From the NCBI GenBank assembly GCA_018806985.1, contig JADANN010000380.1, positions 64,501 to 128,500 of the forward strand: DNA of 64,000 nucleotides, in the 5' to 3' direction. The notes below the pieces were generated by a model. It searched no databases. It had not been told where the DNA came from and saw nothing but the letters and a program-made list of their open reading frames with translations. This stretch comes from Angiostrongylus vasorum (Eukaryota; Nematoda; Chromadorea; Rhabditida; Metastrongylidae). Numbering within the stretch: the stretch's first letter is position 1; each line of letters opens with the position of its first letter. The position numbers were made by a program, and so were the translations under genes. Shown piece after piece: positions 23,380 to 35,320 of this stretch.

Positions 23380-23985
23380 ATCTGCTCACAGGTTGTCAGA
23401 TCTCCCGATCAAAAAGCGGAATTATGACTACCTCAGCGTGAAAGGGAAACGTATGCCTAGCAGCAATATACGACCCAAATGAAAGTTATTGGAACCTCTA
23501 AACCATCTAAGCCGAACAGTTCGACATTTCGACTCAGAAGTCCGTCTGAGCGTAAATGTAAGCCACAAATCTACTCATCTCTCCCGATCTGCGCACCCAA
23601 GGACGACTACCTTGGATCCAAAGAGAGATATGTGCCCAGTCAGCAATAAAAGCTAGAAAGCTTCTAATGCTTTCGACGTTGATCCCTTAGGGATGCGCCA
23701 TGCATTCTACTTCACTAAGCATCGTTTGGAGGTGATTGAATGCATATCTGGCCTTTACAATGACTCGCGATGGCCGACCGATGTATAGAGCCAGTGCTGC
23801 TACCCTCCCAGCGAGTCTGGTAGCAATTTGTCGACCCCGGAGAGATGGAAGGCTTTGTGGGCCATGGATGCGGGAACCGATCCCATGTGTATTGCAGAGC
23901 GTCCCCGACCACTGCGCCACACGCGCCTTGCCCAGCCAGCAATATGCGACCCAAATGAAAGTTATTGGAAGAAGCCAGAACATTC
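23380..23985 (+). repeat. Locally duplicated unit, second copy split by SINE-A
   Basis: A unit reading CTCCCGATC ... AGCAATAT(A/G)CGACCCAAATG, then AAAGTTATTGGAA, occurs at about 23395-23500. It occurs again at about 23578-23648, continued at 23930-23985. The second copy is interrupted by the SINE-A of the next entry, so the first serves as a paralogous empty site. Its origin is unknown. Confidence 0.7.
23649..23929 (-). repeat. SINE-A copy with 15-bp TSD
   Basis: Well preserved copy from tail-side TTTCGACGTTGATCCC to head-side CACTGCGCCACACGCGCC. Flanks are GCCCAGTCAGCAATA (23634-23648) and GCCCAGCCAGCAATA (23930-23944), a 15-bp target duplication with one mismatch. Confidence 0.85.
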
Positions 23986-23999
23986 ATGTATACTAGCTT

Positions 24000-25320
24000 C
24001 TCAGTTTCATATAATAAATTTTGCTACCAGATATCAAGCGAAATATTCCCGTCCTATTATGGAGAGATCGGTAATATCTGTGAGTTCATTTTTTTAAGGG
24101 ATCTCTTCATCTTTTAACTAAAGCAACTTCAGTGTCGAACTGTTCACCAATATTAAAATACCGATCACATCGCAATATTTACTCACGTGATATTTTGCTC
24201 TATCAGAAGGCAATTTCTCTGTTTTGCTTCAAGCTGTCGCATGCAGTTCAAGTAGTCTTCGCAGAAGCCCTAAAAGTATATTACCAGATTTCTATTGCTA
24301 TATAAAGTACAATATTGGAATCCTAATATCACGTTTAAACGACGTTCTCAAGCTTTTACACCGCGATATTATTGGTTTTTTTAATATTATCAATGATCTC
24401 CATCGTTATCATTATTGTTAAAACCCTGGAAAGTTCCGAGATTTCACTTCTTAGATTCTGCAGTCCACCTTGCTTGACCTAAGAAACAAAATCTGCGCAA
24501 TAAAAAAACATTCTGCGATTCAACGTGTAAACTAATGACAGCAAAAACATTGTCTATGCAAAACTTTAACTTATGATGATGACATGAAATTCTTCATGAT
24601 TCTTTCTGCCGGGAAGACTCATGTCAAGATATGAGAGGAAAGCTGTTAGAAATGTGAGCTACCATAGATCTCATTGCCACAGCTGGCTGTACAAAAGCTG
24701 TGTTCGCTCCGCTCAAGTCAGTGAGACTCGACGTAGAATTCTCCTGACGTTCTTCTGAGCCTAACTTCTGTTTTTAAGCGCCAGTAGCGATCTTGTAGGA
24801 CATAAAACGTTCTATTTTGACAATATACAAAAAATCTTAGCATTTCTATCTAATGACTCCAAGGATTTCACTACATAATGAAGATGGGTCATCCGAATCC
24901 TATTAGGTATAAGATCATGAGATAATATTCAATGTGATTATTATATCCAAGAAAAGTAAGACGGTCACCATTTCCTATAGTGACTATGCTTCGAATGAAA
25001 AGCAAAGCGGTCAGAGGAGCCGCCAGCTGCATGCATTCCTCAGCATCTACCTACCTTTCCAATCTGCTCATTGTATAAGCCACTGTATCGCTGTCACATG
25101 CATTTTTCTGCAAAAGCTTTGCCTTCACAAACATTCCAGAATCTCCCTCTAGTAATGTCTCTAACCCCTTCTGTCAAACTCTCTCCATTACAAAATGATA
25201 TAAAGAGCTGCTAGTGATGTAGTTAGTATTCCAGTGTTTCGCCAAGCTTCGTTCAACTGTTTCACTCATCCCTTTCTCAATTTCGATCATGCCCGTTCGC
25301 TCAACTAGATGTCGTCAGAT
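24000..25320. other. No gene or repeat recognised
   Basis: AT-rich. The frames at about 24224 and 24934 show no splice context or motif. Confidence 0.35.
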
Positions 25321-25324
25321 TGTT

Positions 25325-25490
25325 TGCATTGTATTGTTATTATTGCTATAAACAGTTATAACCCAAGCCTAAGATTGTTCTTTGTGCTTACATCAAAAAG
25401 GTCCCGCACGGGAAACTCGTACAAAGCAGAGCATTTTACTAGGAGTTAGTACTTATTCTGTGCCAAAGACTGACCCCAATCCTTATACTC
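25325..25490 (+). repeat. Family F repeat, second copy
   Basis: Aligns with 49.52-49.68 kb: TTATTATTG, then AACCCAAGCCTAAGA where the other copy has the SL1-like sequence, then AGGTCCCGCACGGGAAACTC and AGAGCATTTTACTAGGAG. About two thirds of positions agree by eye. Confidence 0.5.
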
Positions 25491-25922
25491 CACTGCACCA
25501 GCTAATACATTACCTGAAGTAGTATTTGCGTTAAATTTACAATGAAAGAAGCAGTCTTCACTATCGGCTCTCGAAAGTTTAAACTTCTTTAACATCTCAA
25601 TAGTTCATCGTCTATAACAGCTGGTTATGCTATCCTTCATCGGAAACAATAGAGTCCACTTCGCGCATCGTCTGTTTCACCATTTATGGCGCTTTCCTTT
25701 GGTTCGCCTACAAAGTTCATAACTGTGAATGCCTATTCATAATTGGGTTCTTCCTTTCCTTAAATCCAATCTCTTTTCTTTGGGTCTCTTTTGTCGGACA
25801 AAAAATATCTTTTCCGATACAGAACATATGAATCGATAAGCAACGCCACTCTCTGGCGAGCACAAGGTGCAGATCTAACTAGGAACTAAGTACGAAATTG
25901 AAACCGTATGAGATGAAACGAC

Positions 25923-25995
25923 AAAAAGGATAAAATCTCCAACGTCAATCAATCCATCACGGATGCATTTAAATCAATTAATCATCGTAAAGGTA
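25923..25995 (-). repeat. SINE-A tail fragment
   Basis: AAAAGGATAAAATCTCCAACG, then CAATCAATCCATCACGGATGC and TCATCGTAAAGG. Only the tail end is present. Confidence 0.5.
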
Positions 25996-26269
25996 AGGAA
26001 TTTGGACTTTTAAGTTTGAATCCGAAAGCATATTCGTACAGTAATGGACAAAAAATCCTGAAGAGCGAGGCATTCGCCAACGTTGGCGACAAATTCAGCA
26101 ACACATGATGTTCGGCTGGATAAAATCCTATTCCTCCTGACGAACTGCTTTGCTATTCGACATTCGAGCCCCAATCAAAAATCGAAGACACAGAAACTCT
26201 AGGTTTCAGAAGCCTAGCAATTCATTGCTGTGGAAAATGAGAAAAAGTTACAAATCTCTGGCAAAGACG

Positions 26270-27460
26270 AACAGATTTTAATGGGTTTACCCCAAGTTTT
26301 AAAATTAACCATGAGCTGAAGTGTGGCGAGAACAAGACCAGTTTTTTCTCACTTTCATCGATTTAGAGAAGGCTTTCTACTGAGTTGAGCTAGCAGCAAT
26401 AATGGAAGCCTTGGGAAAAAATCAGGCATCCCACTCAGTAGACAAAGATCTCTCGTGAGCTATTTAAAAATTTCGCAACCAAGATTTCACCATTCTACAT
26501 CGATATTAACATCGACGACAAGATGGGTTAAGCAAGGCGATCTCGCCAAAATTATTTACCGCCACCCTATAGAACGCCATGCGAACATTGGAATGGGATA
26601 ATATGAGAGTGAAAATCGACAGTCCGCAGTTACACCATCTTCGCTTTGCTGATGACATCGCCCTTATAACACCAAACATTAGCTAAGCGGAACGTATGCT
26701 TGCCGTCTTTGATAAAGCCTGTGGAAAGATTGGTCTTCGACTAAGTATCACAAAAACGGTGTTCATTGGAACGGATTCGTTTCATTTGCCCCATTCACGC
26801 TAACGGAATGAATATCTCCGAATGCTCTAGGTACGTCTACCATGGTTGAGACATCAACACGATGAACCACTTAGCTACAGAGCTGAGCAGGAGGAAATGA
26901 CCGACTTACGGAGCTTCTATGAGCATCGACAACGTAATAAGCAGAACAAAGATGGACCTACTCCGTGCCCAACTTTTCAATTCCATGATTCTTCCTGCCT
27001 TAACGGATGCTTCAGAAAAAAAACTGGGTTGCTGCGTGAGCAGGATGACAGATCATTGAGCGTTATTGAAGGCGCAGTCGCAAGAACAATGCTAGGAGTA
27101 CCGCATAGCAGACAAGTGATGGAAGGCATTCGAAGCTCAGATCTACGTCAAGAACTAAAAAATCAAAGAAGGCGTTCTATAGGGTAAGCTATCGAAAATG
27201 TCATGGGCTGCACACGCAATGCGTATATGAACGACAGCCGATAGACAAGATCCGTTAATGAGTGGATATGTCAAATCGTACTACAGGAGAGCACTGCCCC
27301 GATGGTCAGAGTTCTTCATGAAGACCCTAGAAGTTAGACATGATGCTCAACGAGACCCTAGAGTAAGCAAAACCCACTCTTGCATACAACAGGGAGAAAT
27401 GGAAGATTTACTAGCACCCGCTCCACTGACCCGACAATCAACGGGATGACAGGTGATAGA
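26270..27460 (+). mobile_element. RTE-type LINE 3' half (RTE-3)
   Basis: Plus-strand reverse transcriptase and C-terminal part of an RTE element, 5' truncated. FIDLEKAF (motif A, about 26360) is followed by LHHLRFADDIALITPNI (about 26632-26680), which keeps the catalytic FADD. Then come SVIEGAVARTMLGVPHSRQV (about 27058-27115) and the C-terminal region to about 27450. Several stops and frameshifts elsewhere make it non-autonomous. Confidence 0.88.
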
Positions 27461-27741
27461 GGTATTGCTATGAGTTAATAAAAGTTTGTCCAAAAAAGAT
27501 TGTCTGGGTTATTTCCGGCTACATCCACACTGAAATTAATGGTTATTGCCGAGAATGTTTTAATCACAGTTGTTTGTTTCGAACAGTGCAATAGTTGTCA
27601 TTGAAATTAGTTGGAGGTTATTTAAATCGACGACCTATAAGAAAATATCTTGTCACGTACTCTCGTTACAGCAAAGTTGTTGAATGTATACGTTCGTATT
27701 GAACAATATCTAGTCTTGTTTCTTTATTTTCTCATTTCTAG

Positions 27742-27994
27742 CAGTACTATAGCACGAGAGCTTTCAGTAGTTTAGGAAATCCAAAGCATCTTTCTGCCTA
27801 CGAATACGACCAAATCAATCCACAATCTGGATGCATTTGTCCAAAAGCAGCTGTGAAAAGGTAAGTTGTACAGCAAGGCAAGCAAAAAATCTAATGTAAC
27901 AGTATTTTCTAGATTTTGCTTGGACGACAGTAAGAATGTCAGATGTCTTTCACCTTTGTGCCACTTTCCACAGTGTAAGCAAGTGATTGGATAA
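27742..27994 (+). CDS. Candidate 3' exons of a secreted Cys-rich protein
   Basis: Exon 27742-27860 follows acceptor TCTCATTTCTAG and reads QYYSTRAFSSLGNPKHLSAY..., then GCICPKAAVK. The donor is AAAAG/GTAAGT. A 52-bp intron with acceptor TTTTCTAG leads to exon 27913-27994 (FCLDDSKNVRCLSPLCHFPQ, CKQVIG, TAA). Phases match (split arginine codon). The intron length is typical for nematodes. AATAAA lies at 28015-28020. Six cysteines (C-x-C-x8-C-x8-C-x4-C-x4-C) suggest a small disulfide-rich secreted protein, family unknown. The signal peptide exon was not found. RTE-3 lies just upstream. Confidence 0.5.
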
Positions 27995-28151
27995 GCTTTA
28001 TACTAATGCGCCAAAATAAAACCTCCTAAATTTTTTCTTCACCTAGAGAATTTTGGAAAAATCGAAAAGTGGGAGAAAGAACTGTTTTTCGTGTTTTCAA
28101 AAGATTATTGCTTATTTGGGGGGAAACTGAAGAGAGGGAAAAAAACCATAC

Positions 28152-28211
28152 CTCATAATCCTTGGCCGCTCCAAAAACTAAACTAACAACGAGCAAAAAT
28201 ATAGAGTACAT
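28152..28211 (-). CDS. Candidate signal-peptide first exon
   Basis: ATG at 28211 opens exactly 20 codons (MYSIFLLVVSLVFGAAKDYE), then a donor-like GAG/GTATGG. The residues form a textbook signal peptide with cleavage likely after GAA. The frame continues into a longer ORF, but the sequence past the donor looks non-coding. Later exons would lie at lower coordinates, on the opposite strand to the Cys-rich gene. None was identified. Confidence 0.4.
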
Positions 28212-28589
28212 CACCGCATTCAGCCCTGGAACTGAAGTACTTTCATGGATTTCTATGATATATAATCGGATAAAATGTAAGCGGACCAGAGCATAAGCAC
28301 TATAAAGCTGAACATGTACAGAACATTTTGAGCATAATTTTATCGTTAACAAATCAATGTCATTAAGGTCTGAATGTTCCCAAGTGAACAATCGAAAACG
28401 GTATTGATTAGTCATGCAATAGTGGGTAACTGAGTAAATCAAAAACCCAACTCGAACACAACAACATCGCTTGCAAGAACACAAGTGCTAGGCAAAAATT
28501 TCATACTCGAAGGACATTGTGTTGATCATTTACTGTAAAAAATGTAGTCACCTATACTTTGACATTTCCTTGCAATTGCTCGAATAGCT

Positions 28590-28860
28590 CATTTCCTTAG
28601 AAGATGAAGAATAGAAGGCTACGATCACTACAGGAAAACAGTCGCATATCTGCGTTCTATTTACAAAATGGAAGGACAACGTACAAGTTTATTTGGTTTC
28701 TACGGCGACGAAAAAGCAGGAGACGTTTGTTTGCCAAGCGAATGTTCTGTGTATTTGCGATAAATCTGCTACCAACCCGAATGATGATCGACGCTGGCAT
28801 GTTCCGGAAGGGAAGCAGGGTTGATTGCAGAGATGCTCGGCATCTAACTCTCACTGCGAA
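28590..28860 (+). CDS. Candidate exon, reading frame ambiguous
   Basis: A strong acceptor (CATTTCCTTAG) precedes this segment. Two frames look protein-like. One reads EGYDHYRKTVAYLRSIYKME... and GDEKAGDVCLPSECSVYLR. The other reads VLFTKWKDNVQVYLVSTATK... and QANVLCICDKSATNPNDDRR. Only the less protein-like third frame is open right from the acceptor. Probably an exon or exon relic, but I cannot decide the frame. Confidence 0.3.
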
Positions 28861-29004
28861 TTAATGTCGCTCCACTGCATTTAAAATGTTACTGATCAAG
28901 CATTTAAAAGTAAGTCGTTTAGAAATAGACCTCTATAAATTTTGCCCTTAGGAGATTAACAAGGGGGTACGGAAGCTCACTAAACAAGAATGTGTGGATA
29001 ACCA

Positions 29005-29250
29005 CAATCTTAACCGTTTTATTTACTGCCTACTCTTTTTTAATGGCAGGGTATATTGCGAAATATCTATTGATCAGCGCCATAGGATAGAACTAGCTGA
29101 GAGACAGGCAAAACGAAGGACCCGTATGGTGTGGTGGTGAACGCGTTACTCCCTGGAAAGGAGAATAGCGCGTTCGTTCCCCACCGCAGGCACCTGCGGC
29201 CCGGAGTTTTGCAAATATTTCAGCATCGTTGAAGTTAAATGTGTGGATAC
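29005..29250 (+). repeat. SINE-C copy, good core
   Basis: Starts with the inverted tail block ACAATCTTAACCGTTTTATT, then a well preserved tRNA-like core: GTATGGTGTGGTGGTGAACG (A-box-like), ACTCCCTGGAAAGGAG (anticodon-arm-like), GCGTTCGTTCCCCACC (B-box-like), then CGGAGTTTTGCAAATATTTC and CAGCATCG. Confidence 0.8.
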
Positions 29251-31300
29251 TTCCAGAGTTTCACTCAGTGCTCTCAACGGCTTCTAATTCCATCCTAAAT
29301 TTCTATCTTTATCTCGGACTTTATGGATAAGTGGTTAGAAATTACAAGAAAGAATTCGATCATTTTATCTACCGAAGAACTTTGAAAGAAGCAATGTCTT
29401 CTTCATCACCAGAGACTTCAGGCCGAATAATTCGGAAGCTGCGCTAGAAATCTCAAGGTGGCGTAGTCTAGAAGTCACCATGTACTTCAGGATTAAGCGA
29501 GCTAGACCTTTGTCTTGTGAACCGGAATGATTTTCGTACACATATAGTTATGTTCATGCATATAATTTGTGCGGTGCTCTCATACAACTGTCTCATTTCC
29601 TAATCTCGAATCGTCCGAATGGTTGCAATTAGGAGACTGTAGAGTATGTGAGAGACTATACACACCATCTTTAATAAACAAGCAATATGTCTGCTATGCA
29701 AAGTCTGACAATTCACAAATGAGCACATTTAAAGAAGTATATAGTGGACCTAGTCTTCATCAGCCACAATGAACTTTTCTAACCATGGCACGACTTCTAC
29801 TTTGCCAGTAATGTATTGATTAAAGGAGAATTTCTTTTCTTGAAGGCTCGAAAGCAGCGCTAGAGCTCTCCTGCCAGGAAGGCAATGATTCCTGGCATTA
29901 GTTTGCCATCAGTCGCTCGTCTGGACGTATTTAAATTTCGCCTACTTTTTTAGCTTAGTACATTTCTAGTTGCTTGGAAGATGAATCCTCTCTTTTACAC
30001 CGTTGCTTGATACCTAGAAAGTCGTACAGCCACAAGAAGGTGGTAAACTATTGGAAAGTTTAGTCAAAAGCACTGTAAATAGAACATATGATCCGAAAAT
30101 TGAGATTATCGTCAGGTACCTCGATTTAGCCGGTCGCGCTATTCTATTCTGTCGCGTAGCAAAGACAAATTGAAAGTTTTTGATTCTTGCAGAGATAACT
30201 GTCGATTAACGGGGTTAATGGTGCAATATCTGGGGTAAGAATGTCAACCACAACAGGGCATTATGTTGTAACAACGAAAAAGAGCTTTTTCTAATTAAGT
30301 TCCTGCTGAAGAACCACTAGGCATGGAAGAGGGGTCAGCGTATGTGATGGAAAACTGGTTGCCAGAATAACACCATAAAACTATAAGTGCCAGTCATTAT
30401 ATGATAATAATTCGTAAACACCCTGTTCTCTGCGTGAAAACATAGTTTGTTGCCATTACCGGTTCATTCAAAGGCTGAAAGCTGGAGTAGCTGTCATCAA
30501 TCGTTTGGGAATTGTGATTCAAACGATCTTGTTATGGAGCAGCACGATTAGGAAATTCTGGTGCTTCATAAATCAGCTCAGTGCCATAACCCTTTAGGAT
30601 TACCACGAAAATGACTAATTCCAGTCCCAAGACTGACTTTTTTAAATCAAAATCTACCGTTTCGAATATTTACAACAGATTACACAAGCCGAATAGGAAT
30701 ACAAGTCTCTTGCACTTGGGTGGCCTTCGGAAGTGACTAGAATGACAGTCCCCCCACTTTTTGCCCCACGAGTATACAATAGGAATATAAGAGAAGGATA
30801 TTGACACAAGTGGGACAGGAGTATACAATGCTCTCAACTCTGCTGCTTAGTCCAACGAATGGCCACGTTCAAAAATATACTGTGAAAAACGAGGTGCTGC
30901 CTATTGAAGTAGTGCTAGGCAAATTCTACCTAGGTGGATAGACGAATTTGAGGAAACTCAGAAGAAAGAAAGGCGCAATGCCGAAGCAATGAGATTATTT
31001 ACACGATAGACATATAATGAACAACACACCCACACAGTAGGGTTTGACTTAAGCTTCTTAAAGTTCCAACTATTTTTTAAAGGCCTTCCAGTTGCTAACA
31101 TTGATAACACTTAATTTGAAATGTTATACCGCAACTAATTGAACACAGCTCTAGAAGAAGACTAAGAGAATGCCATTTGGCGAATAGAGACAGGGGGTTT
31201 TTTAGATCTGGATATATCCAACTTGAGGTCCGACTACTGTGATCCATGTGCCTTCTCAGTGATAAAAAAAAGCGTCCCTTCCACTACTTATGAAAAGCAC
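29251..31300. other. Mostly unassigned sequence
   Basis: No repeat copy and no secure exon. A protein-like frame at about 29575-29772 (SSEWLQLGDCRVCERLYTPS..., stop after SLHQPQ) lacks a clear acceptor. The rest shows nothing. Confidence 0.3.
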
Positions 31301-31318
31301 AATGCTCAATATTGAATA

Positions 31319-31600
31319 AAAGGGTAAAATCTCTCGGCGTTGATAAATCCCTGAAGGATGCGTCATGCATTCGACTTCATTAAGCATCGTTTGGAGGTGA
31401 TTGAATGCATATCTAGCCTTTACAATGACTCGCGGTGGCCTACCGATGTATCGAACCACTGCTGTTATCCTCCCAGACAAGTCTGGTACCAATTTGCGGA
31501 CCCCGGAGGGATGGAAGGGGTTTGTGGGCCATGGGCCTGGGGGGATCGATTCCACGTGTGTGCCGCCGGGCACCTCCGACCACTGCGCCACATGCGTCCT
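31319..31600 (-). repeat. SINE-A copy with 13-bp TSD
   Basis: Well preserved full-length copy. Flanking direct repeats TCAATATTGAATA (31306-31318) and TCAGTATTGAATA (31601-31613) differ at one base. The A-box-like (TGGCGCAGTGG on the minus strand) and B-box-like (GAATCGATCCCC) segments are near consensus. Confidence 0.88.
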
Positions 31601-31613
31601 TCAGTATTGAATA

Positions 31614-32140
31614 GCTGCAACTAATTAATCTCAAGGTGGTTGATAAGAATTTCTGCCTAAAACGAACATAATTCGCCATTAGAGGGAGATATGCCAACGA
31701 AATTAATGAGGACACTCTGTGGTTGAGATGAGCGGTCGTCTTTAAAAAAAAAGGACTTCGTTGTCATTAGTAGCAAAAAGATAGCAGGCAGTTTTGTCCT
31801 TTTAAGAGTCTGAAATTACAGTGGATCTTGACGATCCCATAAAAAAACAGTGCGACTAAAAAGGGTATACTGTAAGCGGGTGGTGCGAGAAGGTGGTGGC
31901 GGGAGGCAAACGATGGCTGCGAAGCAGCAACCTCAACAATGCCTCAAATATCGATCATGAGCCGACAACGATCGTTCTACGAGCGAATTATTTGGCCCCG
32001 CATAGTATTCCCATTCGTGGATTGGTCTCGTATGATATTAAGAGTGCAATATTGTAAAAAAATCACATCTCGAAAACAGAACACAGCATGAAACTGTCGC
32101 TTGAATCGGTACAAGCTGAGCAAAAACTCCTGTTATATTA
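31614..32140. other. No gene or repeat recognised
   Basis: Nothing supportable. A short G-rich tract (GGTGGTGCGAGAAGGTGG) lies near 31880. Confidence 0.35.
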
Positions 32141-32153
32141 CTATTACTCACAT

Positions 32154-32445
32154 TGTAGGGCGCGTGTGGCGCAGTGGTTGGAGGGCGCCGCTGCGACACA
32201 CACGTGGAATCGATCCCGGCGCCCATAACCCACCAAGCCTTCCATTCCTCCGGAGTCGGCAAATTTGAACCAGACTTGTCTGGGAGGATAGCAGCACTGG
32301 CTCGATACATCGGTTGGCCACCGCGAGTCATTGTGAGGCCAGATATGCATTCAGTCACCTCCAACGATACTTAACAAAGTCGAATGCATGGCTCATCCCT
32401 CAGGGATTGTTCAACGCCGAGAGCTTTATTCTTTATTTTTTTATT
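32154..32445 (+). repeat. SINE-A copy, plus orientation, TSD
   Basis: tRNA-like head first: GTGTGGCGCAGTGGTTGG, GTGGAATCGATCCC. It then runs through the shared central block and TTGTTCAACGCCGAGAGCTT to a T-rich tail. Direct repeats TTACTCACAT flank it (32144-32153 and 32446-32455). Confidence 0.85.
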
Positions 32446-32455
32446 TTACTCACAT

Positions 32456-32760
32456 CACCTCTCACCACGTTTCGTTTTGTATGTGGGTCGCAGTATTTCT
32501 TGCATTTAATTCATCCTCCTCGTATTTATGGTCCACAAAGGTCTTCGCACATTTCGTGCGTTGTTTCGGCTGCTGCTTAGAGATTTCGTCTTCTTTATAA
32601 ATCTAGTAGTATGCTGATCGAGTCGGTGCTCTTTGCAATATTGAAGAAAACCGAGCTAAGGAGTACCCACTTGGAATGGGGGTAGAGCATGGGTGAAGGA
32701 CTCGAACCAGCGCCTCTCCCAGCGCATTCAGCTGATAGGTCATAGCCGGATATTGTCGGT
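32456..32760 (-). repeat. SINE-B copy
   Basis: CATTTAATTCATCCTCCTCG, GGTCTTCGCACATTTCGTG, GGCTGCTGCTTAGAG, and head-side GACTCGAACCAGCGCC with B-box-like CTCGAACC. The SINE-A above is inserted at its 3' side. Confidence 0.72.
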
Positions 32761-33074
32761 AAATTAGTCGTCATCTTTTACAAAATGTCAAGATTTACCT
32801 AAGCTTCCCATATTTTATGTTTCGGACACACTTTCAAATCAGACACTGCAAAATTAACAAGACAACCTTTGAAATTGAATAAAGCAATGAGACGCAGAAA
32901 CAGTAAGACTCAGAAGTAAATAGTTTGTAATACATCCTAAACATCAACATGCAAACTAAAGAGAAAACGTTTAGCATCCATTGAACAGCAGACAAAAAAC
33001 TTCTGACGTCCACACCACACTTACAAGTTCCAGTTTTTTAACCGGATTGAGAGTATATGAGAAGAACAAGAAGA

Positions 33075-33365
33075 AGAAAACGGATAAAAGGATAAAGCGT
33101 TCGATGGTGGTCAGTCTCCACACCATATGTTCAACATCATCAATCACTAAAGAGATGAATGAACGTATATTTACGCCAATACCATGACTTACGGTAGCCT
33201 ATCGATGTACAGTTCACTGTATTTATCCTCCTAGTCAGGGATCTTACCAGTTCTTCCACTCCGGCGGGATGGACAGCCCTAGTTTATCCACGCCGGATCT
33301 AATCAAAGACCATATTTGTATTGCACAACCGTCTAATTAATCGCTGCTCTGCTCACGCCCAACGG
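33075..33365 (-). repeat. SINE-A copy, diverged
   Basis: Two tail units (GGATAAAAGGATAAAGCG), GGTAGCCTATCGATGTAC, ACTCCGGCGGGATGG, and head-side remnants near GCTCACGCCC. Confidence 0.6.
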
Positions 33366-34133
33366 GAGATACTTACTAGAACACATTCACAGTTCCAGAT
33401 TCAAAACCCTCTTATAGGCAAACGTGAGCGAATTTGTTTATTATTCCATGGACCAATGAAAGTCGCGTACTGATTTGTGATGGATGAATGGTCACCAATT
33501 CAGAGGCCAGATCAATTTACTGGCTCAGTGATTGGATCGACGGGATGTGCTAATGCATCTCCAGAGGAATGAACTATATAGTGGACGGCTTTATATCTCA
33601 TAGGTTTTTATCTTGCAAAATGAACATGACATTCTCATAGGAATTATTTCCTTCAAAACATTATCTTAACGGTGTTATTTTAGTCGAAAAAAAATTGATG
33701 TACACCTTGTCGAAACATGCAAGCTTTATTTTGTAGCAAATAAGAAAAGCATAAAGAATCGAAATATTCTCAGTGAACTTCTACCTCGAGACATTTCCAG
33801 GGTTCGAGCCTCCTTTCGAAGAAAAGAAAGAAGAGATCAAATAAACTAAAAAAAGACGGAAAATGTTCAATATTAAAGGAACTACTACTGTCAAAAGATG
33901 AAAATATCAGACTTGAGGCTAATGAGCAAACTGAACATAACAGCAAAAACGCACAGATGATATTCTGGTTTCAAAGCTGGAGGGAACGGCAATGAGCGAA
34001 AAGCAGTGAAAATTTTTCACACCAGCAATTCTAGTTTCTCTATTAGAAGCATTTTGGAAAAAAAACAATGGTTGAAATGTGAGGGAAACTGTTCTAAAGC
34101 TCCGTATCAAATAGAAAGAGTAATCGGAATAAA

Positions 34134-34377
34134 ATGAGTGAGGAAAGAAAGGAAATCGTCCCCATTGTCAGGGGTTTTAACAAGTTGTCCCAAATTTGTT
34201 TTTGAAGAATTCCGCCCAGAAACGGTTACGAATCACCACGAAGATGTACGACAGGTGGATGATGTGCGCGATCACACGACATACCGCGACGTGCAATTAA
34301 TGAGATGGACAACTGAAAGCAACAAAAAACAGGGCCTTCCAGGCTTTATTATGTTTCAATTCAGAGAATATAGGTGA
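34134..34377 (+). pseudogene. Candidate coding region with T-run frameshift
   Basis: ATG 34134 opens MSEERKEIVPIVRGFNKLSQ..., which ends at TGA inside a run of five T near 34200. One base over, the frame goes on with EEFRPETVTNHHEDVRQVDD..., LMRWTTESNKKQG, and stops or splices at TATAG/GTGAAG. A single-base slip in the T run would unite the halves, either a sequencing error or a real disabling indel. No family recognised. Confidence 0.3.
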
Positions 34378-34423
34378 AGAACTTCTTTGCGCAGAGTCTG
34401 CATTATAAAGGGGATAAATAAAG

Positions 34424-34680
34424 GATATCGCGTTCGGCGTAAGTCGTTCCCTTTAGGAATGCATGGTGCCTTCGACTGCATCCTCGTAGAGTGGAAATTT
34501 GGCTTGCACAATAACTTGTCAAGATCTACTCATGCATAAACTAAGTGTTGTTGTTCTCGCAGATAGATCTGATAACACCTTCACCAGCCTGAAGAGATTG
34601 GGGCCTGATTAGCAGAGCGGGATCGAGCCAAAGACCTGTGCACTGCGCGACACCTCTAACCACTGCACTATATGGCCTAA
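34424..34680 (-). repeat. SINE-A copy, strongly diverged
   Basis: AAAGGATATCGCGTTCGGCG, GGCTTGCACAATAACTTG, and head-side CACCTCTAACCACTGCAC are the surviving landmarks. Confidence 0.55.
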
Positions 34681-35084
34681 AACTATACAATAGCTAGTCA
34701 GAACCACTCATTTCAAAAGATTCCGCATGGAGAAATTCTAAAAAATTGATGGATTTGCAATGGTAACTAGTGGAGTTTCGGGCTTCTACACAGGAATCAG
34801 TACGACAAAAAAAATAACAGCTGAAGAGGAAATGTCACGAATGAATACGAGTCCCTGTCCAACATGGAATTAATACCATCGTGAGAAAAATATGTGAAAT
34901 CACATAAAATATGCTTTGAGAAGACGCATATGATAATAACAATAATAATTCTTATGGGATCCAGCAGGAACCGAGATGCAGTCGCGAAATATTTAAGTGG
35001 CAACGACTTCCTATTTCCTGAAATGACGCGAAGGCGAGCAAGCATCAATATGACAGAGAATTATAAACAATTATTATAAAATCA

Positions 35085-35320
35085 ACCTCAATGATGCTGA
35101 GATATTTGCGAAACCTAGACAACAGGCTGAGAGAAAGGCAATCAAGGGCTTCAGTGGTGCAGTGAGTAACACGTGAGCCAACGGAAAGGTTAATCGAGCG
35201 TTCGAATTTGGCGTGCGGTTTGAGTTTTGCCAATATCTCATAACACTGGGTTATACTTCACATAACGCGCGGCCATGAAAAAAATGATAAGCAGTAAATA
35301 AAAAAGTTATACATTGTGAC
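35085..35320 (+). repeat. SINE-C copy with short fold-back arms
   Basis: Left arm CAATGATGCTGAGATATTTG, core with CTTCAGTGGTGCAGTGAGTA and GCGTTCGAATTTGGCG (B-box-like), right arm GTTTTGCCAATATCTCATAA, and tail AAGCAGTAAATAAAAAAG. The two arms are complementary. Confidence 0.68.

Noticed and set aside
28026..28484. 152-codon minus-strand ORF as one protein
   Set aside because: Only the 20-residue signal-peptide segment up to a donor site looks coding. The rest has the character of intron or flank.
32159..32230. tRNA gene on the plus strand
   Set aside because: A- and B-box-like segments are present but no acceptor stem closes the structure. The segment is the head of a SINE repeated many times in the window.
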